A DNA stretch of 64,000 bases from Ptychodera flava (Eukaryota > Hemichordata > Enteropneusta > Ptychoderidae). Made by a program: the position numbers and the translations under genes. The DNA lies in the NCBI RefSeq assembly GCF_041260155.1, contig NC_091941.1, positions 39,194,747 through 39,258,746 on the forward strand. The letters run 5' to 3'. Below the pieces are notes generated by a model. It saw nothing but the letters and a program-made list of their open reading frames with translations. It did no database searches and was not told the DNA's origin. Each line of letters opens with the position of its first letter. Positions within the stretch are counted from its first letter, which is position 1. Positions 33,735-46,900 of this stretch are shown here, piece after piece.

Positions 33735-35985
33735 GACCTGTCTGTATCAATATTCTTCATTTTTGATACAAAGAGAACAATGTTCCTTTACAATTCACGA
33801 TTTATGATCATGATTGTTCTGGTTCTTGTTTTCAATCATGTAGACTTGCTGTTAACATTAGTTAATTTGATAATCATGTTGATCATGGATGTTACATTAG
33901 TATAGTCAGGGTCCCTCCACCGTGGTATAGTACACTTATAGTACCATAAGACTGATGACAGCATCATTGAGTCGGCGTGAATATGAACAATAGGAATCGT
34001 GAGGGACACCATACATTGAATGGCAAAGACTAATTTAGATCAATAACCTATCACCGTTCAACACATCGCGGACCCGGCACTGTGCTGCATGTAAAGCAAA
34101 ACCCTCTTATTTTAGCTGAAAAAGAAGAGAGCCAGTTCTTTCTTTCCTCTTTTCCTCAACGAGCTAAATAAGTATCGAACGTACTCCGATCTTGCTAAAC
34201 ATCGGATATACATGTTGTCGTGGAATAAAATTTCGAGAAATGGGAATCGTCCTGAACGAACTAAATTATTAGACGGTTTAGCTAAATTCGGATATATCCG
34301 ATACAGCCGTGAAAAGAAATAGCCTACGGTCGGGGATCGTTCTAAACTAGAAAGTTAAAAAGATATAATCAGATCCTGCCAAATATCGGATATTTAACCG
34401 CCCGAAAGGAAACTGGGATCGTTCTAAACTAGGTAAATTAAAAAGTGCAGGAAAAAATTAGATCGTGACAAAAGGGAAACTCTCCAGGATGTTCGAAACT
34501 ATATTAAAAGTTGAGAAATGTATTTAAATCGTGCTAAATATCGGATTTATCCGATATAGCCGTGAAAGATGTCACGTATCGTTCTGAACAAGCTTGATTA
34601 GAAAGTTTCGAACGATATTTAGATATATCAATGTCGAAACTTCAACTTGAATTATTTAAGTGTAGATTTATGCCATTGTAGTTTAGCTTTCAAAAGTCCA
34701 GCTAAACTTTCTAAATTTTTATTTGGATTTAGAAATTATAATAAGCTTTTTAAATTTCTAGCTAAACTCTGATAACGATAAGACAATTCCGCAACGTGCT
34801 GCCCTCCCATGACAACCCTCCCCCCCCCCCTATTCCCGAGTTGCAGTTTGTACTTCAGCCAGGTACATGAAGATATGTTGTATCGACAGGCCTTCACGTT
34901 GAGCAAAGTGTCAGACGAATGATGTTGCCTTATAATCTAGTGGGATATTCAAACTGCTTCACAGTGTGCCACCATGACCGAACTACCCCAGCTCAAATTG
35001 GTACACGTGCTAATTTGCTTTTTGGCCACGACTCAGGCGTCACTATGGTTACCACTGACAAGATCAGATTGAAAAGCCCAAGATCGTAAAAAGTGCACTG
35101 ATATGTGTGTGCCCTTACCAAACAAACAGTCTGACTACTTCACAGATAGCAATGTGTGATTGCATGAATTATATAATCAGAAAAAGCTCATAGAAGAGAC
35201 AAATCTTGTTTCACACGTGCACATCGCACCGGTGCTAACCTGATTCAGATGAGCCTCGGAAAGATACAAGGAGACATTTTTATTTGTCTGGTCCACTGTT
35301 CGTGTGGCCTAATTTCAAAGCTTGTTTTTTGTGAAAATCTGACATTAACACTTAATTTTTCTTAATAGAGTTACCATAACACAAGGATCCCGACATTTTT
35401 TTGGTAATAATGTCAGTAAATTTTTGATTTGTGCATCTGGTACCACACTGCTATGTGATCCCTTGTATTTAAGTTTTTTTGAAAGACAGTGGTTTAAAGT
35501 TAGGAATGTTCGAGCCAAAACCTATGTCTTTCAGTTTCGAGGCGCGTGCGGCCCGATGATCCCCCGACAGTAGTGATCGGAAGGACTATGAAAAGCTGAA
35601 CGGTTTTGAAGAGGTTGTGTACCCACGATGTCTCACTGACTTTTGCAACGGCAGTAACACACGTAACCTGGACTTGTCACTTGTCCCAAATCTGTTGGCA
35701 TTATGATAATATCGTCCTCAACGAATAAATATGTGTAGCGTTGATAGTGCACTAGTGGTGTGATTGCTCACTAATGTACTGATGGCGAAACCAATGCAAT
35801 ATCTATACCGAACACGCCCGAGCATGATGGGAGCTTACGCAGGCAAAGTTACAGACAAGCGATTTGTTAGGACTAGTGAAGCTTCCACAGGTAATTCAAA
35901 TGACTAAATCACACTTCCACATTACACCGATAAGAGTTCAAATTGAAAGCAATCGGTGACAGTTCGATTCTGCAACTTCTCAATT
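33735..35985. other. Intergenic spacer downstream of FABP
   Basis: No gene seen. It holds a GTCCCTCCA palindrome remnant at about 33910-33945, the ~90-bp degenerate repeats at 34188-34630 and a poly(C) tract at about 34822-34831. Confidence 0.35.
34188..34630. repeat. Degenerate ~90-bp tandem repeat, about 5 copies
   Basis: Units share GATCNTGCTAAATATCGGAT, then a second ATCCGATA block, AGCCGTGAAA and ATCGTTCTAAACTAG. Within a unit CGGATATATCCG is itself palindromic. Copies have diverged in sequence and length, so this is an old array. Confidence 0.6.
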
Positions 35986-35991
35986 TTTATT
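35986..35991 (-). promoter_or_regulatory. Candidate FABP poly(A) signal
   Basis: TTTATT on the plus strand (AATAAA on minus) about 230 bases past the FABP stop. Confidence 0.5.
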
Positions 35992-36222
35992 CAGCGAAGT
36001 TTGAAGAAACATTTCAAGAGAAAGTCAAGTCAGTGTTCTACATCGAAAAAATTAATGCTACATATCTATGAAATGAGCAAAGTAAAATACAAACGCATGA
36101 ACTTTTAGCCGGGTATAAAACTTAAAAAAAAAACTTCAACAGTCTGAGGGTAGAAACATCTAAATTGCATTTTAAGCCGTCTTGTTAACGTGCCAATTCG
36201 ATTCGGATTACTTCTGTCTTCT

Positions 36223-37111
36223 CTATGCCTTTGCAAATGTACGTTTACAGCTAACGTCACCAACAGACATGGTACAAACCATCTTGTCTCCAACGATGTC
36301 GTAGCAGGATTTGGGTTCCTTAGGATACTGTTCACCGGGCTTTACGACCAGTGTGCTGCCTTCCATTGAAGCAATTCCTTTCCTTGTCTGTCCGGTCACT
36401 GGATTTACCAGATCAAACACCTCACCAAGCTGCAAACGTCAGTAGAGAAGGTGTTGAGTAAAATCAAACTTTGCTCACGTTTTGTCTCGCACTTTCTTAC
36501 CGCCCTTCGTACTTGTCGTTCAGTTTTAACACTTTTTATGTCAATACTCAAACTCGAACTAAGAAGCTGGAGTTGAATCAAACATCGATCTTTTGAGTGA
36601 GACATTTCTGTGCTCCTCGCTTTTTTGCATAAAGATTGCTAAAGGACCTTGCCTTGGCGAGCAACGAATTTGATATTAATTCTCGCAAAGCGATTTTAAA
36701 CTTCTTCCGACAGCATTCTCTGCCTCAATCCAGCAGAATACACCAGAATGAATTTGAGATATTCCCTTCATTCGGTTTTTTGTTTGACAGTGTATATTCG
36801 AAACAATATGAAAATCGCAAAATGACTTGTTAATCATGTGCACCGTAAGAATGTAATGATAAATTGGATATTTAAAGGTTTTTCATACTGACATAAATTT
36901 CAACACTTACCGTAAGTTTCTGCTCAATGGTACGTTCAGGTCCGATGAGTTTAATGCTGACATTGTTGCCATCAACGGCGACTTCTGCTGTTGGCTTGAC
37001 TGACAAAGCCTTGGCCTTAACTGGTGCGGGGACTTCCATGGCATCGAGGAACGCCTCGAAGTTGTCGTGAGATTCCATCTGCCAAGTTCCTGCGAAAGCC
37101 GATAATGCCAT
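36223..37111 (-). CDS. Fatty-acid-binding protein (iLBP family)
   Basis: Two minus-strand exons, 36911-37111 and 36223-36429, join in phase 0 and give 135 residues, the normal size for this ten-strand beta-barrel family. The N-terminus has the signature FAGTWQMESHDNFEAFLDA (the G-x-W and NFE motifs), then MEVPAPVKAKAL for the helical lid. The C-terminal half has GEVFDL, the GDKMVCTMSVGDV hairpin and CKRTF. The carboxylate-binding R-x-Y of many members appears here as R-T-F, as in some liver-type proteins. Family role: cytosolic binding and transport of fatty acids, bile acids or retinoids; the ligand cannot be predicted. Vertebrate relatives have four exons; this gene has one intron, after residue 67. 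It is divergent to SCFD1, 3.8 kb away. Confidence 0.93.
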
Positions 37112-37204
37112 TTTCTTTCGATATGATCTTTTCTGTCCTCGTGCTGAAAAGTCTTAGCTCGGTGATTAAAACCGCAGTGCCCGTTATAGGGAGCGTCACT
37201 GCTT

Positions 37205-37212
37205 CTTATAAG
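37205..37212 (-). promoter_or_regulatory. TATA-like box of FABP
   Basis: CTTATAAG reads the same on both strands; on the minus strand it stands about 94 bases before the FABP ATG, leaving room for a 5' UTR of about 65 bases. Confidence 0.45.
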
Positions 37213-39717
37213 AGATAAAGAGATGCCTTACAGTTTGGCAAATCCATTTCCATTTGGTCGGGGGGAGGGTTACAGTGACATTTCTGATGGGATGTTTTGA
37301 CCTTTGTTCATGGTAGGGCACATATATTGAACAATGATTTGCAATGTCAGTTTGTATATTGTGTGAGCTTTATAGGCCGAGCTTATTTCGGTATCAAGGC
37401 AATATTAGTGTATCACGAGCATGATCGATGTATCGATATCACTTACTGACAATTTAGGGAAAGGTTGTAGACTTTCTTTCTTTTTACTTATCATTTGCGT
37501 CGCTGAATACATTTTGTGTTGGGTTGGTAGCAAACCCTCTTCCACAATGGAATTGGCTGTGTCCATATTAGAATTAAGTATTATTATGCAACAACTGATG
37601 CGTATCAAAATATTAGCTGAAATGGGCGTCAACTAAAATTCTGTCGAGTTGTTTGCGTTGTCTCTACGAACAAATAATCTCCCTAACGACCAAGCACTTC
37701 AGAAACACGCGACGGGAGGATATTGCATTAAAATTTGAATGAATGGGTTACAGATGAAGTACTGAGAAAACGAACGGTTGGTACGGTCACCTTCTGCCCA
37801 TATATTGCTGTACCCTGGAAGCTTCAAACTTGAAGTTCTTTGAACATGGCTTGCAACGAGATCAGTTTGTGAGTGCATATACATGATATAGGTATTTATA
37901 TGAACAAATGACATAATTGTTCCCGACAAAACTGTGATCTAGTATAACCAATATTAGTTATCACAAGGTCTAGTCACAGCCTGTCCATGTGACAGAGGGC
38001 ATTCGTTGAGCTCCCGGGTTGAGCTATACATTATCTGTGTTGATTTCTGAAGTTCTGGAGATGACATCCCAATTGTTACTCATATCTCAGACAAGGGCGT
38101 AGAAAACCTCGATCCAGAACAACTTCTTATAGATTGCAAGCATATTTCCTATTTGATGAACAAGAAGCAAAAACTGTCAACGGATTAAAATCTACCTGAA
38201 GGCTATCCCTGTCAAGCGTGCACAAATAATTGTACTCATAGTACGTGAACCAAGCCTATACCCATACTCCATGACGAGTTGTTTTACGCACGACTTACAA
38301 CTTCTATTACAATAGATCACGATATTATATCTGAAAGACAAGACAATACATATTCCCTCAGTCTGCCTCACTATCTTTGAAAATAACAGCACAATAAAAC
38401 CAAACTTTAAACTATAGTCACTCCATCATGGAGGGACTGTGTTTAAACACTGTCTACAAAGTTTACAAACATCGCCCATCAAAAGAATTTACGTCATGCA
38501 GTTCATCTTACAGGACTTCAAGAAACGTCACAAATTTTTGGTGACACTTACAGATTTAGAATAGCCTTCCATCGAACTGTGACAATTTTTTACCTTCTTC
38601 TAAAAGGCATTCTCCTGTATTCAGGTTTTTCCTCAAAACAGGCGTCGGTAATCTCCACCCATAGAGGAAAAGAAGGATAATGCCTCTCTTGGGATCATCT
38701 CTTTATTGTCGGCCTGTGATGTATCATGTGTACCCTGGAATAATCCCAATGAATAATTTAGTAACTTGAATTGCATTGTTTCACCGTAGGAAAATGTTAC
38801 AAGACAATTGAAGACATGTTTACACACTAATGCTGTACAACTTCATGATGGCTAATCTTTTGCAGTAACATCAGAGATGTTCGGCATGACTATCACGTAT
38901 AGACTGATACAGCCTACATTATGGGAATTCTTATTAAACAATTTATTTTTTTCTAGTCTATCATTGGCGTAAAATCTTCATATATTTCTGTTTCCCCTAT
39001 CTCGTTCAGAGCTGTTTGATTTTTTTGCGCAGCAATGTAAAGTTTGTTTATTCTTTAACTGGTTTTCTGATTTGTGTTGATTTCGATGTCATTTAGCTTC
39101 TGCATGGTTCCGTTTCAAATTGTAGAACTTGCAATGGGCATGACGGACGTGTCAAACGGCTCCTCGAGTGCTTGCCATCGGGATTACGGCCATTCTCCAT
39201 GGCAGATCACGTGGTAAAAATAATTGTCAATGATATTTTTTTTATTTTCCATATTTCATAAAAATTAAGTACACTCGTAATATCGCTCCAGATTCTGTCT
39301 TTATCTCTATTCGTTCGACTACCCAGGCTGAATGAGTCACTTTCAGGAGTAGATAATGTAAGTAATTGATTTAGTAGATTTTGGATCTCACAGTACGTTT
39401 GAGAGAGACTCGTTTGACTTATGATAGAGCTTAAGCAACAAATTAACAATGCACAGTATGATAACGAAGCTAACGGGCCAGAGCTGCAGAGACACATTCG
39501 ATTCTCAAAGGGTAAGTTGACACCTAGATAATCTACACGGATTACAGATAAATTAGACAAAAATCGATATATTCTATCACGGTCCCTCCACAGGATCACA
39601 GGTCAGGATCACACCGATTGGATAAATTGCCATGCAACCGGTACCCTTCGTACCGAAGGTCGACATATGGTTAATACACTTTCATATTCGAAGGGAAAAC
39701 AGTTTACACATATGTGA

Positions 39718-39768
<51 letters not shown>

Positions 39769-39769
39769 G

Positions 39770-39852
<83 letters not shown>

Positions 39853-40137
39853 AATTATTCAATTTATATTCCACCTTTTGTTTTTTTTACCTATGTCGCG
39901 CGCAGGGGTCACCCTGTTTTCAAAAGTTGGAATAGGGGTAGTCAGCCACTTCTAAACATCGGCAAAAAAATTCACCGCCGCCCCCTCCCCCCAGGCCGAA
40001 GAAACTGACCAGTCCCTTACCAATAAAGAGTAATATGGAGCTATGCTCGCACCGACACGCCATGGATACCGTCCACATAAGTTGCCGTGCGACCTTTATG
40101 TACCTCTCCGGTTTCGGGTTGGTTGCGGATTTCGTGC
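37213..40137. other. Spacer between FABP and the SCFD1 5' region
   Basis: No gene seen on either strand. Notable items are a GTCACTCCA/TGGAGGGAC palindrome near 38415-38440, another GTCCCTCCAC at 39584-39593 and the CA microsatellite. Confidence 0.35.
39721..39850. repeat. (CA)n microsatellite
   Basis: About 65 uninterrupted AC dinucleotides except for a short ACGCACGC block near 39765. Open frames of Thr-His or Cys-Val across it are artefacts. Confidence 0.97.
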
Positions 40138-40875
40138 TAAGGGACCGAGCACAATTAACGGCAGGGGGCCGGAAGAGAAATGAATGTTCTTGGGGTGGGC
40201 CATGAAAATTCCAGGGAAGGTAAGGGGTGGGCCACCAAAATTTTTTACACCATCACAGACAGAGAATAAGCGTATTTTTCAGCATTTCTGTTCCTTGTTT
40301 AAGCTGGAGTTCCTTGTTAAACTTCTTGTAGCATGATGAAATACCAAGTCTTAAACCTCACAATGCAGTTGTTATGTGTAAAATGAGCAATATTATTATT
40401 GAAAATTGACTTCATTTGTCAACAATAATAACGGTTGGTAATGATACAGAGGCAAGGTTGAAACTGGTTATTTCATCATGCTATAGGAAGAACTAGAATA
40501 CGTAGTGGACACACAGGTAAAAAAAATACTGGAAAAAAAAGCTTGAACATATGTTATTTTGTTTGTTTATTATTTATATATTTATCTGTTTATTATTTAT
40601 TTCAAGAATGCAAGAATGTTGTTTTCACTATAGCATATGTTAAAAGTTATAAGGATTATATAGGCCTATATGCCTAAGCTTATGTGTACAACTTTGTACC
40701 TATGTAAGCTTAGGCCTAATCTTTCTTTTTGGGGGAGGGGTGGCCACAAAAATTTTGTTGCCGGTGATGGGGGGCCACTAAAATTTTTGCTGGTGTTAGG
40801 GGGGCTGTAAAAAATATATGCACCACATATTTTCTCTTCCAGACCCCCCTGCCGTTAATTGTGCTCGTTCCCTAA
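40138..40875. mobile_element. 732-bp MITE, Harbinger-like, beside SCFD1
   Basis: Inverted ends of about 40 bp: left GGGACCGAGCACAATTAACG then GCAGGGGG and GGAAGAGAAA from 40141; right is the near-exact complement ending at 40872. TAA follows or precedes each end (40138-40140, 40873-40875), fitting the 3-bp TWA duplication of PIF/Harbinger elements. Inner repeats GGGCCACNAAAATTTT occur near both ends in the same direction. No coding capacity. Its right end is 82 bases from the SCFD1 start codon. Confidence 0.82.
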
Positions 40876-40954
40876 GCTATGGTCATGATTTAGCGCTGAC
40901 GCCACACTCAGAAGGTGCCACGTCTACAGGGCATGCGTAATAAAAATAACCAAT
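40876..40954 (+). promoter_or_regulatory. SCFD1 5' UTR / proximal promoter remnant
   Basis: Only 79 bases separate the MITE's right TAA from the ATG. They include a GACGCCAC block and a GCATGCG word; no TATA box. The rest of the original promoter is either in these bases or left of the MITE (40030-40137). Confidence 0.4.
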
Positions 40955-43900
40955 ATGGCGACCACCATTCGCGAAAAGCAAATCGGTAAGCAAAAACTTC
41001 CTGGTTCGATTCGCTAGAAGCGTTCACTCGAGTAGTTAGCAGTTATGTCAATTAGTAAAAATCGGAAGATCTTTTCTACTACAAAAAATTGAAGTGAAAG
41101 TATTCTAAAATGCGATACCTAACATCAAATTTCATTTGTCGTTGAAACCTGTCACCAACAGTACGGCAACACAAATATAATATGTTGTATACAATGGCAA
41201 TGCATACACAATCAAAGCAGTGTTGTATACATCGACACCGAATAAATGAGTGTGAGAACTAGAATTTTACGAAGGAAATTACCCCTCAGTTTTCCGGACG
41301 CAATCCATTCCTACACACTTGGCTGAAGTATGGGGAGGTATTACGTTGTTGACATGTCAGACTTTGGAAATAAAAATGAGCAAAGTTGAGTGTTCGGTCG
41401 AATTAAACTGTACTCTAGATTAAGCTGAGAGGTTTTGGTTTCCAGAGCTGAAATATTTGTAATGATTTCCTCTAGTCTTCGTCTACCTGGGAGACAATAA
41501 CTTGACGAAAAGTACGCCCAGAAACCTCTCTTTGCACAATACACCAAAAACATTTCACTCTGATGTTTCACTCCTCATGATTTCGATTTTATCCAAAGCA
41601 TTAAAAACATGAATTAGCAGAATAGAATGAGCAATGAGCAATAACAAAAAGGAATTATTCTTACTGAAAATTAATACAACTGTATTGAAATATAATTTTT
41701 CACAGTTGCCTTGAAACGCATGTTAAATCTAAACACCTCACCAACTAAGGCAAATACAGCAGAACCAGTATGGAAAGTGTTGGTTTACGACAGATTTGGA
41801 CAAGATATCATCTCACCTTTACTATCAGTGAGAGAACTCAGAGATATGGGAATTACACTTCACCTGTGAGTATATCATTCATTTTAGCTGACTCAAATGA
41901 CAATGTAAGTTCTGTCAGAACTTGAAAGGCCCATTGGGACTGACAGGGGGGTCAGCAGAGATTTCCACAGTTTACCTGGGGAGAATTTCTGAAAGAACTG
42001 TAATCGACCATTCTATTTTTTGTACATAATGATAGGCCTATTTATTTCAATGTCAATATTACCACTGCTATTTGTTTGTATGTGTGACCAATTGAGAGAG
42101 AGAGTGAGAGAGAGAGAGTCTTTCTGAACATCAGTAGTCATCCCATTTCAGTATCTGCTAAAACCTTCCCTCTATGACAGAACCAGCTTATAAAATACAA
42201 TCTGTTCTAATAAAGTTGAGAGCCTCAGAGCACAAATCCATCAGAGCCTCAGTATCTTTTGTTTTGGACAGACAACTTTCAGCATCAAAATATCTACAGG
42301 TTCATAGTAGAATGCATATTGTAAAAACAAGTCAGAAAAATGAAAGTGTCATCTGGAGTGTTTCGTGTGCCCACAGTATGGACAATTAAATAAGAGTCTT
42401 GACATTAATGAAACGAAATGGTTAACAGCACCGTGTTATTAAACTACAACCATTTGAATTTTTCCTGCATTGATTGTACATACCAGTATAGTAAAAATGC
42501 ACTATTCTTGCTGCTTGATTTCAACTGATATTGCTTTTTCCAAGCAAGGTATCTGAGAGAGTAAAATAAAGAAGATTCTGTAGAAGAAAGAATCAATATC
42601 ATGCGATAAACTTTGATTTTCATAGCTTCAGGAAATTATTGAGCCAGATATCAACTTTTTTTCCTAGGTTTGCCAACATCTTAATCTTTTGATCTTAAAG
42701 GCATGTGTTGGCACCAGATTGTCTCATCAGAAAATTTACCCACCAGATTACAATTTCAATAGAAAACAAAAGGCTGTCACACCTCCATAATCCTCTTACA
42801 GACTAGAACAAAGGCAATCCCAGGGATTGCGAACAGTGACTTTAAGGTGCCTATCAAATTAATCAGGTTTTTTTGAATGTAAGACTAAATTTCATCCTCT
42901 GAGAAAAAGAAATAACAGTAAAAAGTAAGCATTCTATCATTGTGCGAGTTGATAGGGTTCAGCACTGAAATATAGGAATTTAACTAGGTAAAGCCATTTC
43001 TAAGCAGGAAATCCAATGTATGGAAAATCATCCAATTGATCTGGGCATAGATCAGGTACCAGTAGGTACTAAGTGATGGTACACTAACTGATGTTATCTG
43101 TTGTTTGAAAATAGTAAAGCTTACATAACTTGTGTTTATCTTTTGTCTCTGCAGTCTCCTTCATTCTGATAGAGATCCAATACCTGATGTTCCAGCCATA
43201 TACTTTGTAATGCCAACCGAGGAAAACACCCAAAGAATTTGTCAGGTGATTTAATCTTATAGTTTCAAAGGTTTGCAGCAATAATTCATGCCGTACAAAA
43301 TGACTTCTTAAAGTTACATCAACTCTTGATGGTTGTCATGACATATGTTTATTGAACAGTTATTGAGTAATCTGTCTCTATGGAGTTCTTGTCCAGGTTC
43401 CAAGGTCATCTCATCATATTACTATCTTAAATGACAAATTCAGCAATGTTTTTATTATTTTATTTATATGTATTACTAAATGAAATTACATCAGTTGTCA
43501 ATAATGTTGTCGTGTACATTTATCAACCCACCTCTACCCAACAATCATACAATGTTATTTACAGTTTATGTCATTTCTTTGCGAAAGTTGAAAACACACC
43601 ATTGAAATATTTTTGTGTTACATCTCAGAAGTAGAGTGACAGAAGAGTGTCAGAGTCTACTTACAAAAGCACAATTCTTTCATCTTCTTCCATGAAAGTA
43701 AAACAACTACAATAACTTCAAAAGATGGTGATTTTATGTTTTCAGACAGATAATCATCCGTATGTCAATACTGTTCAATTTGAAAAGTTGTACTGTGCTG
43801 TACTTTCCAAAATGTAAGATGACTGTCATCAAATCTAGGATGAGCATATGTGCTATAACTACTGCATTTTCTTTTCTGGTATGTAAAACATTACAGCATT

Positions 43901-46900
43901 TGGCAAATTTTGTCTGTTTTAAGATTCATCGTCTTTTCACAAAAGTTAAGATTCTCTTTACTAACAGGGAGCAAATTGTTGTTTGTCATGTAGGACCTGG
44001 GAAACCAACTGTATGAATCATATTATTTGAACTTTATCTCAGCAATATCCAGACAACGACTTGAAGATTTGGCAAGTGCAGCATTGCAGTCAAATTCAGT
44101 CTCACATATCTGTAAGGTGGGGGAAAAAGTTTCTGAAAAGAGTTTTGAAAAAACTTGAATTATGCCACTTCACCTATCGAATATGAAGAATTTGTGTTTC
44201 ACTCCCTTGTCTTTCCATTTTCCAGTCTATACAAGTAAATAGGAAAAGAATAAAAGTAATGTGTGTACTGTATGCATCTCAGTGGAGATTATTTTTTAAT
44301 AAGTAGACAGGAAAAGTAAAATGACTTGTCAGTGCAGACAATGTCCTCATTTACATCTATATGCTATGTTTATTTTCATTTTACTCAATATTACATTCAG
44401 CTGTACCCATGACACTATGAACTTTGACCTACTATTGCCAGCAATGTAGAATGTGTCTGTATTAGTGTGCATGCTGTCACCCAAATAAGACAGGTTTGTG
44501 GTCTGTCTGAAATTATACTGAATTACATGACTTTGTCGGACAGTATTTTAGCTTTAAAGATTAGACACAACAGAGCTTTTGTAAATTTAAAGGCAGTAAC
44601 CCAGATACACCTGGTTTACCCAGTTGTGTTATTATGGTTCCCTACTGTTTATCCATGCAATCATATAAGTTAGAGGACCTAGGAAATGGTACTGTGGTTC
44701 CCAAACCACCTTACCTATGTTTCCAGTCCTTCGCAAAAACACTGTATAAATGATAAGTCACTAATATTGCTTGCATCTTGTCTTTATATTCTTCAATACA
44801 GATCTTTGACCAATATTTAAATTTTATCACATTAGAAGATGATATGTTTACAATACGACATCAAGACAGGTCTGCCATTACATACTATGGTAGGTTCAAA
44901 ATCACATATTTTTACATTATGCACGTAGCGCATTACAAAACAGCCAAATAGGTTTCAATTTCACATCAATATTTAGCCACTGAAAAGAAGTTAATACAGT
45001 GCCATTAGGAAAGCAATGTAATTAGTTATTGATACACCAGTACAGTTTGATTAAGCACTGATTCAGACAGAAAATAAACTTGCTACCCTGTTTGATATCT
45101 CCCAAGCTATATATTTGTAATTTCAATACTTTTTCTAATGCATAAGCTGCATGTTACATAGGGCAAACAAATATACAATTGCTTTGCCTTTATTAAATTC
45201 AACATTTGCTACTTTTCTGCACTTTCCAACAGCGATAAACCGAGGTGATGTTAAGGACACAGAAATTGAAGAAATTATGGACATTATGGTGAATAGTCTG
45301 TTTTCAGTGTTTGTGACATTAGGAGTTGTACCAATTATCAGATGTCCAAGGGGAAATGCAGCTGAAATGGTTGCTGAGGTCTGTTGCTTATCAGATTTAT
45401 CAGATTCACACAGAAAATGTGATCAGATTTTATCTGTGACCTGATCTTGGAATTACCTCTTCTTGCATGGGGCATTTGATATGTATTGTATGATCTATCA
45501 CGATATATCCCATCAACTTCAAACTATTATTGTGGACATAGCAGATTGATAGCAATGAATTATTGACAGTGTGAAGCTTTTATTTGATATTGTGGATAGT
45601 CTGTTTGAAAGCTTAAAATTAGTACAATTTTGTATGAAATTGTAAGCGTGTGCATTCAATGTTAATTGAAGTTTATTACAAATGTTTTTTAAAAGATATG
45701 CATTATTGTCTCCAGCTCCTTCTTCCATTTAGTAGTCTATGTTTGAAATGAATTGTTTCTTATAATACATTAAACACCGTTTGTCTTCTCTTCCTTGTTA
45801 AACCAGAAACTTGACAAAAAACTGAGAGAAAATTTGAGAGATGCTAGAAACAGCCTGTTCACTGCAGATGGAATACAATCAGGCCAAGTCAGGTAAGATT
45901 TGTACACATTGCTTCTGTGACTCACTTTAAAGTTTTTTTGATATTGCATAAAAGAGTTTTACCGTTTTATAGTATTTGTCATTTTTTAAGTCAAATTTCA
46001 AACTAGCAGTCAATCATAGTCAAATTAGAAAGAATTCAGAAAGCAGTGACTAGATACATACTCCTAGATACATCCGCCATTATCCTATTGGTTTATTATA
46101 AATGGAGATTGGTTTCTGACCATCTTTTTACCCCTGTCATTACATATGGAGATGCTTGGCCTGATATTCTGTCATATACGTATTAATGGATTTTATTCTA
46201 AAAACATTCATAAGTTTGATGACTTTTCATTCCTCAACATGCACATCAATCTCATCTCAGTGCTGATTTAAATGCACTGAGAATAAACTGTTTCTACTCA
46301 TTGTTGCTTCCATCTCTTTTTCAATAGCATAGCTTATTTTAATATGGAATAATTTACCCCAGGTCATTAGGGACCATCAATTCAACGGCTACATTTAACC
46401 AGGCAATAAAAATGTGGTATGGGGATAAATTTTATAGTTCATTTGATCCTCAAAATGCTTGTTCAAGGACAGTCTGCTGCTTTATAGTAAATGCAGACTT
46501 TTATAAACATATAAACATGTTTTTCATTTTTAGCTCACATTTGTTTTTTTATATATAAATACCAAAAAGAGCTTATATGATGAGTCGGTGGCGTCTGCAT
46601 GTCTGTATGTATGTATGTGCGGATGTATGTCCGTCACACACAAAGGCTCCCATACCGCCAAAGCTACAATCTCAGTATTTGGTGTACAGGTAGATGCAGG
46701 GGTTGAGATGTGAATTTGTTCAAATGAACATGTCAGTGTGAAAAATGCGCAAATGAGGTAAGAAAAAGGGAAATCCTGCAAATGTGCAGGAGTGATGGCA
46801 TGCCAGTGACTGTAACAGGCTTGAGTCATTTCCTGTCATTGTTTATGAACTGTTACATATTAACAGACCTGCTCAAACCATAGACAGTAGAGGGGGGGGG

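Noticed and set aside
39609-39935. Thr-His and Cys-Val frames
   Set aside because: Translations of the CA microsatellite.
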